In this document: positions 1 through 7,796 of the stretch, piece by piece | Position numbering within the stretch: position 1 is the first letter of the stretch | Layout: each line of letters begins with the position of its first letter | NCBI GenBank assembly: GCA_020633235.1 | Contig: JACKEA010000006.1 | Coordinates: forward strand, 310,001 to 374,000 | Length of the DNA: 64,000 nucleotides | Direction of reading: 5' to 3' | Source of the DNA: Polyangiaceae bacterium | GTDB taxonomy: Bacteria > Myxococcota_A > Polyangia > Polyangiales > Polyangiaceae | Made by a program: the position numbers and the translations under genes | Notes under the pieces: model-generated | Told to the model about the DNA's origin: nothing | Seen by the model: the letters and a program-made list of their open reading frames with translations, nothing else | Databases searched by the model: none

Positions 1-448
1 GATGAACCGCCGACGAGTACGCCAGATCGGAGAACGCGCGCCCGCTGGCGACCACCACGGAAGGATCGCGCCCGAGCTCGCGTTCGAGCTTGGCGCACAG
101 GGTGTCGTACCGCTTCTGCGCTTCGGCAAGGTCCAACTCGGCGCGCTCTTCCTCGGCGTCCAGCGCGTCCGCCGCGAGCAAGAAGCGCCCAAGACGCAGC
201 CGCCCCGCGGCGCGGTCCGAAAGCGCGCGCGTCACGAGCTCCCGGCGCGCTCGCTGGATCTCCTCCGGCGAGCGAAACGTGGCCTTGTTGCCCAGGGTCA
301 CGTTCACCTCGGGCTCCGCGCTCCGCCCCGCGAGCACTCGTGTCACCCAAGTGTACGCGCGCGGCAGCGCCGCCGGAGCCGTATGCAGCAGTCCGGAGAG
401 CAACAGCGCGAGCACCAACGCTTGCCGACTTGTGCGACTTCGTGCCAA
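1..448 (-). CDS. Secreted protein, N-terminal part (runs off the window)
   Basis: An open frame enters from the left edge on the minus strand and starts at a TTG at 446-448, five bases after a GAGGG ribosome-binding site. The first residues (MARSRTSRQ, then ALVLALLLSGLLHTAPAA) form a clear signal peptide, so the product is exported. The following ~125 residues are charged and probably helical, with many Glu/Arg and the stretch DALDAEEERAELDLAEAQ. I recognise no family. It is divergent from the signal peptidase gene, with 127 bases between them. Frame, signal peptide and start are seen; periplasmic or outer-membrane location is inferred. The real C-terminus lies outside the window. Confidence 0.6.
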   Translation of the reverse strand, partial: MARSRTSRQALVLALLLSGLLHTAPAALPRAYTWVTRVLAGRSAEPEVNVTLGNKATFRSPEEIQRARRELVTRALSDRAAGRLRLGRFLLAADALDAEEERAELDLAEAQKRYDTLCAKLERELGRDPSVVVASGRAFSDLAYSSAVH

Positions 449-575
449 GAGAACCCTCGAGGGGAGTGTAGGGGAGCGTGCATGTGTCCGGAACCAGAAC
501 AGCCGCACTCGACGTGGCAGAGCACACTGGACCAGTCCATCTGTTTCTTGGCCTCCATGCCGGGGCAAGCGCCCG

Positions 576-1838
576 ATGACCCGCGAGATCTCGCCGAGCG
601 GTTTCTGGCAGACTGCCGTCCGCGTCACCTTCGGCCCCACGCGCTTCTTCCAGGCTCCGCCGGGTTCCCGCAGTCGCTGGACGCCACGCACCTTCGCCAT
701 TGGAGTCATGGCCATCGCCCTACCCGTCGGACGGCTGTTCGACGTCTTGCTGTGGGAGGGCGGCGGGGCGGCGCCGGCGATCTTCTCGGCGTTGGGCTAC
801 TTGGTGCTGAGCCCCATCTTTGCGATCGTCTCGCTCTACGTCTCAGCCGGCCTCACCCACCTGCTACTACGCGCGGTGCGTGGGGCGAACGCACGCTTCT
901 CTGAGACGCTTGCCTGCGTCGGATACTGCATGGCGCCCGCTCTCATCGGTGTCGTGCCGGTCTTGGGCGGTGTCGTTGGCAACATCTGGCAGCTCATCCT
1001 GCTGGTGCTGGGTCTCCGAGTGGTGCAGCGAACATCCAGCGTTCGCGCCGCGGTCGCCGTCGTGGGGCCGCCGGTGTTCCTGGTCGCGTTCGCGTTGTTC
1101 CTGCGCGCAGACGTGCTCGAAGCGTTCAAGATCCCATCGGGAGCGATGTTGCCCACGCTCGAGATCAACGATTACGTGTTCGCGAACAAGTTAGTCTATG
1201 GCCCCAAGGTGCCGCTGTCGCGAGCACGGATCTACTCGCGGCTACCGCCGCGGTACGGCGACGTCATGGTGTTCGAGTATCCCGATCCGAACCCGGAGAA
1301 CGAGCGGCAGGACTTCATCAAGCGCGTGATCGCACTCCCCGGTGACGAGCTGGTGGTGGAGGAAGGGCATCCGATCGTCAACGGCTGGCGGGTGCCGTCG
1401 TGCCGAGTCGGGCGCTACGAAGTGCAGGTCGACGATGGCAAGATTCCCGGTGACCTGTTCGTGGAGTACCTCGGCAGCACCGCATACCTGACCTTCTACG
1501 AGGCAGAGCGTTACGACGGTCGGCAGGGCCCCTACCGCGTCGCTCCGGGTGAGGTTTGGGTGATGGGCGACAACCGCAACAACAGCTCCGATTCGAGAGC
1601 TTGGGCTGGAGGCAGAGGCGCGGGTGTTCCTTTCGAGAACATCAAGGGGCGAGCGAGCATCATCTGGATGGCGTTTGGCACCGACGGCACCATCACATGG
1701 CCGCGGCTGTTTCATTCGGTGATGGGCCCGCCACTGCTCCCGAGCTCCGCGCCGCCGGAGGTGCGGGAGGCACTGCAGCACTGCCTGGCCACGCGTCCAC
1801 CCGCGGACGCCGCCACGCCGCCTTCCCCGTCACCCTGA
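576..1838 (+). CDS. lepB: Signal peptidase I with N-terminal YIP1-like membrane domain
   Basis: 420 residues. Residues ~30-170 are a multi-pass YIP1-like membrane domain; the S26 signal peptidase domain follows. The catalytic Ser188 lies in KIPSGAMLPTL, the general-base Lys249 in FIKRVIALPGDEL, and the last conserved box is VMGDNRNNSSDSR. The enzyme cleaves signal peptides of exported proteins at the outer face of the inner membrane. The ATG at 576 is chosen because the YIP1-like part starts just after it; the frame stays open to position 90 but that upstream part overlaps the divergent secreted-protein gene and is not protein-like. The YIP1 fusion is, to my knowledge, common in myxobacteria. 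Convergent with the flotillin gene. Confidence 0.88.
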   Translation: MTREISPSGFWQTAVRVTFGPTRFFQAPPGSRSRWTPRTFAIGVMAIALPVGRLFDVLLWEGGGAAPAIFSALGYLVLSPIFAIVSLYVSAGLTHLLLRAVRGANARFSETLACVGYCMAPALIGVVPVLGGVVGNIWQLILLVLGLRVVQRTSSVRAAVAVVGPPVFLVAFALFLRADVLEAFKIPSGAMLPTLEINDYVFANKLVYGPKVPLSRARIYSRLPPRYGDVMVFEYPDPNPENERQDFIKRVIALPGDELVVEEGHPIVNGWRVPSCRVGRYEVQVDDGKIPGDLFVEYLGSTAYLTFYEAERYDGRQGPYRVAPGEVWVMGDNRNNSSDSRAWAGGRGAGVPFENIKGRASIIWMAFGTDGTITWPRLFHSVMGPPLLPSSAPPEVREALQHCLATRPPADAATPPSPSP

Positions 1839-2004
1839 GGCTTTGCGCCGTCTTGGCGACGCGAGACGGCGACGACGACTCTCAACAGTCCGGAGCTCGG
1901 GTCACGGCGTGTCCTTTGGGTCGCTCGAAGTCTAGCGCCTTGGGCTCGGGGCCAGACTCGACGCCACGTCAAATTCGTTCGGGTGCACGTTCCTGTTCGA
2001 TTCC

Positions 2005-2092
2005 TTGTTGGTCCGGCGCGAACCCCGTCTCGCCCCGACACGCTTTGGCGCGATGCCCGTTGCGGTCCGGCGCTTCCGCGCCGGACCGACAT
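2005..2092. repeat. Dispersed hairpin repeat, both arms (copy 1)
   Basis: Arm A (TTGTTGGTCCGGCGCG, 2005-2020) and arm B (GCGCCGGACCGACA, 2078-2091) are inverted copies that can pair across ~57 bases. It lies between the convergent signal peptidase and flotillin genes. See the finding on the repeat family. Confidence 0.75.
2064..2087. terminator. Perfect hairpin between convergent genes
   Basis: GGTCCGGCGC, loop TTCC, GCGCCGGACC: a perfect 10-bp stem inside repeat copy 1, thirteen bases past the flotillin stop. There is no T-run, so termination is inferred from position and stem strength. Confidence 0.5.
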
Positions 2093-2099
2093 AGGAACA

Positions 2100-3695
2100 T
2101 CAAGCATCGACGTGGTGGAGCGGGCTGGCGCCGTTCTGCGGATGGGGATCGGCCTGGGTCGCTTGCGGGGTGTCGCTCGCTTCGGTTCCGTCATGCCCTT
2201 CGTTCAGGAGCACGGGTTCGGGCGGCGTATCGCTCTCGGGGCGCATGGCGTCTTTGACCAAGCCCTTCAGATCGAGGCCGCTCAGGGTTTCGAGCAGCGC
2301 CGGCATTTGCGTCAGTACGTCGCCCACGCCGCGAGTGATGCGCTCGACACCGGTGTTGGATGCCTCGCCAGCGGAGCCACTGTTGACCAGCACGATGCGA
2401 TCGATCTTGCTCAGGGGCGCGGCAACGGCAGCGGCCATCTCCGGCAGGCGTGTGATCAAGAGCTCGGCAAGCGCGGCGGAGTTGTAGCTCTGCCACGCCT
2501 GGGCGCGCTGCTTCATGCCGTCGGCTTCCGCCTCTAGCTTGGCCTTCAGGCCCGCGGCTTCCGCCAAGGCGCGCTCGTGGACGGCATGTGCCTCGGCCTC
2601 GCCGCGTGCCCGGATGACCTCGGCCTCGGCGAGGCCGCGCAGGCGCTGTGCCTCCGCTTCGGTCTCGGCCAAGATGCGTTGCTCTCCGCGATGAGCTTCG
2701 GCCAACGTGAGCAGTCGGCGGCGTTCGGCCTCCGTCGGCTTGTCCACGGTTTCGATCAGCTGCTTCTCGCTGATCTGAATCGACAGGTCGCGGAGGGCGA
2801 TCTGCTCGGCCAAGAGCTGCTGCTGGGAGCGGGCCAGGCCCAAGTCGTAGGCGACGTCGCTGACGGCCTTGGCGTCCGAGACCTGGGACGAGAGCTCGTG
2901 GAGGTGGCGTTCCTTCTCGGAGCTCTTATCAGCGATCTTCTGTTCCGCCTCGAGGCGCGCCAGCTCGGCTTCGCGGTGCGCCGCCGAGGCGCTGACCTTG
3001 GCCTCGCGTTCCGCGGCAGCGCGACCCAGGGTGGCGTCGCGTTCTGCGAAGGCTTCACCCAGCACGGCGTTCTTCTGAACCTCCGCCAGCTGCGGGCGCC
3101 CGAGGGCTTGCAGGTAGCCGGATGGGTCCTGCACCTCGCGAATGGTGAAGCTCACGACCTCGATGCCCATGTGCGCGAGATCTGCTGCCGTGAGACGTTG
3201 AACGGTCTGCGCAAAGGCTTCGGGATTGGCGTGAATTTCTTCGAAGGGCAGCGTGCTGATCACCGCACGCAGGTGGCCTTGCATCATCTGATGGGCGATC
3301 TCGTTCATCTCCTGCGGGGTCTTGCTCAAGAACATTTCCGCCGCCGTCGCCACGGCGATGGGATCGTCGCTGCGCACTTTGATCTGAGCGATGCCATCCA
3401 CGACGATGGGAACCCCGAACTTGGTGAAGAACTCGGGCGTGCGGATCTCCAGCGTCATGAGCTCGACGCTCATGACGTCCAACCGTTCGCGGAGGGGGAT
3501 CACGAGGGTGCCGCCGCCGTGATAGATGGAGAAGCTCTTGCGTACGAATTCTCCGCTTTCGCGGTCGTGATACGTCGCGGGCCGACCCGACACGATCAGC
3601 ACGCGGTTGGGACCCACCTTTCGGTAGCAGGTCGTCAAGACGGCAGCCGAAGCCACCAACAAACCGAAAACTACTGCGGCAACCATTGCGATCAT
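2100..3695 (-). CDS. Flotillin-like SPFH/band 7 membrane protein
   Basis: 531 residues: an N-terminal membrane segment (1-20), an SPFH/band 7 domain (~25-190), a long Ala/Glu/Arg-rich coiled coil (~200-420) and a flotillin C-terminal part. Flotillins oligomerise and scaffold membrane microdomains. The ATG at 3695 is chosen over the longer frame because AAGGAGGT lies seven bases before it. Its first bases overlap the stop of the upstream NfeD-like gene (ATGA), so translation is probably coupled; NfeD-flotillin pairing is a known gene association. The C-terminal ~60 residues are acidic and Pro-rich. Confidence 0.9.
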   Translation of the reverse strand: MIAMVAAVVFGLLVASAAVLTTCYRKVGPNRVLIVSGRPATYHDRESGEFVRKSFSIYHGGGTLVIPLRERLDVMSVELMTLEIRTPEFFTKFGVPIVVDGIAQIKVRSDDPIAVATAAEMFLSKTPQEMNEIAHQMMQGHLRAVISTLPFEEIHANPEAFAQTVQRLTAADLAHMGIEVVSFTIREVQDPSGYLQALGRPQLAEVQKNAVLGEAFAERDATLGRAAAEREAKVSASAAHREAELARLEAEQKIADKSSEKERHLHELSSQVSDAKAVSDVAYDLGLARSQQQLLAEQIALRDLSIQISEKQLIETVDKPTEAERRRLLTLAEAHRGEQRILAETEAEAQRLRGLAEAEVIRARGEAEAHAVHERALAEAAGLKAKLEAEADGMKQRAQAWQSYNSAALAELLITRLPEMAAAVAAPLSKIDRIVLVNSGSAGEASNTGVERITRGVGDVLTQMPALLETLSGLDLKGLVKDAMRPESDTPPEPVLLNEGHDGTEASDTPQATQADPHPQNGASPLHHVDA

Positions 3696-4051
3696 TGAAA
3701 TACCTCCTTGAGATCGCCAGGCAGGAGATCCACACAAACGAAACGCTTCTCGGCTTTCACGATCAGCACCGTTTCGCCCGTTGGGATCGGCCCTGCTTCG
3801 AGAGCCTTTGCCGGAACGCGCACGCGCTTTCCGTTCGCGACGACGGTGACGGCTCCTACGCCACGAGCGGGGATCGCGATCACCACCGTGGCCACGGCGC
3901 CGACGAGCGGCGCTCCGCGCAAACGGCCGTGGCTCGTCGCGCGCAGCGTCTCGACGAGAGCTGGCAGGGCCAAGTACGCGATGACGGCGACGAGAAACAC
4001 CAGCGCCGCCAGCGCGCAGAAGGTCCTCGGACTCTCCGGGTCGTCGAACAT
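3692..4051 (-). CDS. NfeD-like membrane partner of flotillin
   Basis: 119 residues with two hydrophobic segments (~12-32 and ~45-62), then a small beta-rich domain with the repeated pattern VTVVANGKRVRVPAKALE, consistent with the OB-fold domain of short NfeD proteins. It overlaps the flotillin start by four bases. NfeD proteins act with SPFH proteins at the membrane; that role here is inferred from the operon. A sigma-54-like motif sits directly before the start codon, and a sigma-54 activator is encoded divergently. Confidence 0.8.
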   Translation of the reverse strand: MFDDPESPRTFCALAALVFLVAVIAYLALPALVETLRATSHGRLRGAPLVGAVATVVIAIPARGVGAVTVVANGKRVRVPAKALEAGPIPTGETVLIVKAEKRFVCVDLLPGDLKEVFQ

Positions 4052-4064
4052 GCGAGCCGCTGCT

Positions 4065-4078
4065 GGAACTTCCGTGCC
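4065..4078 (-). promoter_or_regulatory. Imperfect sigma-54-like -24/-12 motif of the nfeD-flotillin operon
   Basis: On the minus strand TTGGCAC, five bases, TTCC, ending 13 bases before the nfeD ATG. The -24 half is perfect; the -12 half has TTCC instead of TTGC. The layout matches six other motifs in the window, and a sigma-54 activator gene is divergent next to it. Confidence 0.4.
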
Positions 4079-4206
4079 AAGGCGGAGCGTGGAAGGCCCG
4101 CGGCGCGTTCCTCGGAATTTCAGGCGGTGTCCCGTCGCGGCGGGCGTTGGGTCGACCCGCTCCAGCTGGTGAAAAACCTCAACCTGAGGGAAAGTCTCAC
4201 CCTGGG

Positions 4207-5571
4207 ATGGAGCGGCAGATCTTGGTCTTGAACGCGCCCGCCGGAGAGCTCGACGAGCTTTCGGGGCTGCTCTCGGAGCTTCCGGGGGCTGTGCTCACGA
4301 AGGTCCGGACCCGCGCCCAGCTCTTCGCTCGCCTCGGCGAGGAGCCGCCGGTGGAGCTGGTCGTCATCGACGTGGACGTCGCGGACGGCCAGGCCGACGG
4401 GCTCTCGCTGCTGCGAGAGCTTCGCGCGCAGAGTGACGATTTGGCGCTGATCGCCGTTGCCGCACGCGGCAGCGTGGACGGAGCGCTGCGCGCCATCGAG
4501 GCGGGAGCGAGCGACTTCTTGGTGCGTGGCGAGCACCTGCGCGAGCGCGTCGCGACGCAGCTCGGCAAGGTGCAGCAGCTCTGGCGGCTCGCCGAAGCCC
4601 GCCGCGTGCTGGTGCTGGAGAATCGCGAGCTGTCACGCCACGCCGAGCAGAACTGGCACATGATTGCGCGTTCCAGCTCGATGCAACGGTTGTTCGAAAC
4701 CGTCGCGCGGGTAGCGCCGGTCCCGCGCCCAGTGCTCGTGCTGGGCGAGCGCGGCACGGGCAAGGAGCTCGTCGCGCGCGCCATCCACGAGGCCTCGAAG
4801 CCGAGCGGACCGTTCGTCGCCGTGAACTGTGCGGCCTTCTCCGACGCCCTGCTCGAATCGGAGCTCTTCGGTCACGAGCAAGGCGCGTTCACCGGTGCCA
4901 GCAAGAGGAGCTTGGGCAAGTTCGAGCTGGCTCGCGGGGGCACGCTATTCCTCGACGAGATCGGCCACATGTCGTTGGCCTTTCAGCAGAAGGTGTTGCG
5001 CGCCGTCGAGTACGGGACGTTCCTGCGGGTGGGGGGCAACCAGGAGATCCACTCGGACGCGCGCATCGTGGCGGCCACCAACTCGGAGCTCTCGGCCAAG
5101 ATCCGAGAGGGCTCGTTCCTGGCCGATCTCTACGACCGCCTCGCCTTCGAGGTGCTGCGGATCCCGCCGCTACGCGAGCGCCCGGAAGACGTGGAGCCGC
5201 TCGCCGAGCACTTTCTGCAGCGCTTCATGCGGGAGGTGCCCGGCTTTCGAGGTAAGCGGTTTGCGGCCGAGTCCCTCGACCTGCTCCGCGAGTACGCGTT
5301 CCCGGGCAACGTGCGGGAGCTCAAGAACATCGTGGAGCGGGCGGTGTATCGCGACACCAGCAGCACGCTGGATCCCGCGGACATCGGTATCGCGCCGGAC
5401 CACTCTCCGCATCTCGCTGCTGGTAGCTTCAAGCAGCGTATCGAAGCATTGGAACGCGAGCTGATCGAAGCGGCACTTTCGGAGGCGTCGGGCAATCAAG
5501 CGCAAGCGGCGCGCGCCCTGGGCCTCTCCTATCATCAGTTCCGCTACTATCGACAGAAGCACCTGGGCTGA
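4207..5571 (+). CDS. Sigma-54-dependent transcriptional activator (NtrC-like)
   Basis: 454 residues from the ATG at 4207 (a TTG at 4147 is an alternative). The N-terminal ~120 residues look like a response-receiver fold (ELVVIDVDVADG), but the phospho-acceptor position is not certain. The AAA+ domain has Walker A GERGTGKE, the sigma-54 contact loop GAFTGA and Walker B GGTLFLDEIG. A Fis-type helix-turn-helix closes the protein (NQAQAARALGLSYHQFRYYR). It should drive open-complex formation at -24/-12 promoters. It is divergent from nfeD-flotillin, whose start has such a motif, so that operon is a likely target (inference). Confidence 0.92.
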   Translation: MERQILVLNAPAGELDELSGLLSELPGAVLTKVRTRAQLFARLGEEPPVELVVIDVDVADGQADGLSLLRELRAQSDDLALIAVAARGSVDGALRAIEAGASDFLVRGEHLRERVATQLGKVQQLWRLAEARRVLVLENRELSRHAEQNWHMIARSSSMQRLFETVARVAPVPRPVLVLGERGTGKELVARAIHEASKPSGPFVAVNCAAFSDALLESELFGHEQGAFTGASKRSLGKFELARGGTLFLDEIGHMSLAFQQKVLRAVEYGTFLRVGGNQEIHSDARIVAATNSELSAKIREGSFLADLYDRLAFEVLRIPPLRERPEDVEPLAEHFLQRFMREVPGFRGKRFAAESLDLLREYAFPGNVRELKNIVERAVYRDTSSTLDPADIGIAPDHSPHLAAGSFKQRIEALERELIEAALSEASGNQAQAARALGLSYHQFRYYRQKHLG

Positions 5572-5590
5572 GCGGGCCCGCTTTCCAACG

Positions 5591-5613
5591 GAGGTTCCGC
5601 GGCGGACCGACAA
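5591..5613 (+). repeat. Dispersed hairpin repeat, single arm B (copy 2)
   Basis: GAGGTTCCGCGGCGGACCG then ACAA, between the convergent sigma-54 activator and the Cys-rich lipoprotein gene. No arm A is visible nearby. Confidence 0.65.
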
Positions 5614-5617
5614 TCCT

Positions 5618-6139
5618 TCAGAAATGATAGCGGAAGGAGAAGTCGTTTTCCGTGATGGTCTGCGCGGGGCAGAGCTGGACGAACAGGTTCGCGGAGTCGT
5701 CGCTGACCAGGGACGTCACGGAGTCTTCGCACGAGTAGCGCACGCTGAGCGTGTCGCGGTTTTCGGTGCAGCAGCCCCGGGTGCCGAGGGCGGACTCGGA
5801 GTACACCGGCTCGGTCGCGTTGCCGTGGCAGCTCTTGATGTGCGTCGCACCCACGTCACAGGCGACGAAGATGCACACGTGGAGCTTGTCCGTCAGAAGC
5901 TCTACGGTGGGGTCGTTCAGCTTGGTGAGGCTCTCGTCGCTGCCGTGAAACGTGAACATGCGCTGCGGCTGGCAATCGCTGAAGGAGGCGTTCTTGGATT
6001 GCCAACTGTCGGCGTCCACGGCGGCGGGCAGCGGTGTGGCGTTGACCTCGTCCGGAAGCGGGCTGTCGGGCGGGCAGCTTTGAGCGTTGTCCCCGCAGCC
6101 CAGAGCGAAGAGCGAAAGGCAGAACAGCGCGCGTTTCAT
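5618..6139 (-). CDS. Cys-rich lipoprotein
   Basis: 173 residues with a lipoprotein signal (MKRALFCLSLFALGC, lipobox ALGC). The mature part has about ten cysteines and no domain I recognise. Its ATG overlaps the stop of the phosphoesterase gene (ATGA at 6136-6139), so the two are probably translationally coupled and may act together at the cell surface. The start is fixed by the signal peptide. Convergent with the sigma-54 activator; a single repeat arm sits just past its stop. Confidence 0.75.
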   Translation of the reverse strand: MKRALFCLSLFALGCGDNAQSCPPDSPLPDEVNATPLPAAVDADSWQSKNASFSDCQPQRMFTFHGSDESLTKLNDPTVELLTDKLHVCIFVACDVGATHIKSCHGNATEPVYSESALGTRGCCTENRDTLSVRYSCEDSVTSLVSDDSANLFVQLCPAQTITENDFSFRYHF

Positions 6140-7500
6140 GGGCACCCCGTGCCCGGCGCGGGGGGCGGCACGATGGCGGGAGCGCCTTCGGGAAATGGCC
6201 GCGGGTGCTCGAAGTCGAACAGATCCAGGAGCGGCCAAGCATTGGCGTCGCGCCGCGTGAGGGCGCCGAGGTCCCAGCGGTTCTCGATGAAGCGCGTGAT
6301 GCTGGTGTGATCCGTCACCACCTGGCCGACATGGCCGGGAACGGACCAGGGCGAGACGGCCAGCAGCGGCACGCGCACGCCCAGGCGATCGAAGGCGTGG
6401 CTCGCGGGCAGCTCGTCGTCCGGGGGGCAAGCGGGCGGCGGTGGTACGTGGTCGAAATAGCCGCCGTGCTCGTCGTAGGTGACGAACAGCACGGTGTGCG
6501 GCCAGCTCGCGGGCTCGGCCACGGCCTTCACCACGCGTTCGATGAAGGCTTGGCCGCGGCGCACGTCCGCCGGCGGGTGATCGTCGCTGCGCTCGTCCCC
6601 GGTGAACATCGGCTCCACGAAGGAGACGCCGGGCAGCACACCGGCCGCGGCGTCCGCTTCGAACTCGCTCACTGCGTGAGGCCAGAGCGTCACCGCCGAA
6701 TCCGGAAGCATCAGCGGGGTGAGCGGCACGCTGTTGTCGGAATACAGGCGCACCGACACGCCCTTGTCGACCAGACGATCGAAGATGGACAGGGACGATA
6801 GCGGCGGCGGCTCGATCTGCTTCCAGTTTCCTTCGTTGGGCGTGGAGGTTCGGCCCCAGGAGGTGCCGGCCAAAAGGAAGTAGCGGTTGGGCCAAGTCGG
6901 CCCCAGGAGCGACGAGAAATGGCGTTCGCTGGTCGCGAAGGTCTCGGCGAGCCAATAGAAGTACGGCAGCTGATCGCGGGTGAAGTAGCGCATCGGCTCC
7001 GGGGAGTCGTGGTTGGTCACCACGAAGCCGTCCATCTGTCCGAAATGCCACTGAGCGTGGACCTTCTCCCACTCGTGGTTCACGTCACCGTCGGCGCAGA
7101 ACTGCTGCTCCACGGCTTGAGGAATGGGGATGCCGTGAGAATCGAGGTTCACTCCGCTGGTGCGCACGTCGGCGCCTGGGAGCTCGGCCAGGAAGTGATC
7201 GAAGGAGCGGTTCTCCAACATCAAGATCACGACGTGATCGAAGGGCAGCTCCGTGCCGTGGGGCAGTGCGCCGACGCTTTCCGTCGTGAGGCTGCCCGGA
7301 CCGAACTGGCAGGCGTGGCGCTCGGCGCGCTTGTCGTCCCACGCCGGCGTTGCCGCGTCATCGGCCACCTCTTGGATGGTGGGTGCGGCGTCCGCGCAGG
7401 GGCTGAGCGTCGGTTCGGGGAGCGGATCGCAAGCGTTGCACGCGGGCAGCCCGAGGGACAGGCCCAAGCAGGCTACGGCGCGTCTCGTCGTTGCCCCCAT
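6136..7500 (-). CDS. Phospholipase C/acid phosphatase-family phosphoesterase lipoprotein
   Basis: 454 residues. A signal peptide with lipobox LPAC (GLSLGLPAC) is followed by the phosphoesterase family signature HVVILMLENRSFDHFLAELPG, the Glu-Asn pair being the metal/substrate site of this family. Later family blocks are HEWEKVHAQWHFGQMDGFV and VTYDEHGGYFDHV. Such enzymes hydrolyse phospholipids or phosphomonoesters outside the cytoplasm; the substrate here cannot be told. The start at 7500 is set by the signal peptide, the longer frame upstream being unlike protein. First gene of a two-gene operon. Confidence 0.88.
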   Translation of the reverse strand: MGATTRRAVACLGLSLGLPACNACDPLPEPTLSPCADAAPTIQEVADDAATPAWDDKRAERHACQFGPGSLTTESVGALPHGTELPFDHVVILMLENRSFDHFLAELPGADVRTSGVNLDSHGIPIPQAVEQQFCADGDVNHEWEKVHAQWHFGQMDGFVVTNHDSPEPMRYFTRDQLPYFYWLAETFATSERHFSSLLGPTWPNRYFLLAGTSWGRTSTPNEGNWKQIEPPPLSSLSIFDRLVDKGVSVRLYSDNSVPLTPLMLPDSAVTLWPHAVSEFEADAAAGVLPGVSFVEPMFTGDERSDDHPPADVRRGQAFIERVVKAVAEPASWPHTVLFVTYDEHGGYFDHVPPPPACPPDDELPASHAFDRLGVRVPLLAVSPWSVPGHVGQVVTDHTSITRFIENRWDLGALTRRDANAWPLLDLFDFEHPRPFPEGAPAIVPPPAPGTGCP

Positions 7501-7562
7501 GCGGCGACAATACGCGGTTCGAGGTTGGCGGCAAGTTTGCCGTGTGGTGGCGTGGCTTGCGG

Positions 7563-7584
7563 GAGGTTCCGCGGCGGACCAACA
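7563..7584 (+). repeat. Dispersed hairpin repeat, single arm B (copy 3)
   Basis: GAGGTTCCGCGGCGGACCAA, then CA, in the divergent gap between the phosphoesterase lipoprotein and the NlpC/P60-like gene. Single arm only. Confidence 0.6.
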
Positions 7585-7769
7585 GGCCCTTGCTGGAGAT
7601 GACTCGAGGGTCGTCGTCGAAGGAGGGCAAGCTGCCGGCGGAGAAGCCGACACCACCCCGTGCAGCGCGACGACATCGGCCCCGCGTGCTGCCAACCGCG
7701 GGGCTTTCGCGCCAACCCGAAGTTGGCACCATGGAGGCCGTTTCTCCGATCTTTTGTCGGGGCGACGCG

Positions 7770-7783
7770 GGCACGACGCTTGC
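7770..7783 (+). promoter_or_regulatory. Sigma-54-like promoter with almost no leader
   Basis: GGCAC-GACGC-TTGC, exact in both halves, ends 13 bases before the GTG start at 7797. With the C as -12, transcription would begin about two bases before the start codon. Confidence 0.6.
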
Positions 7784-7796
7784 GTAGGGAAACGAC

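Noticed and set aside
90..575. N-terminal extension of the signal peptidase to position 90
   Set aside because: It overlaps the divergent secreted-protein gene and is Arg/Ser-rich shadow.
1839..2000. Possible tRNA between signal peptidase and flotillin
   Set aside because: No cloverleaf or T-loop sequence could be built.
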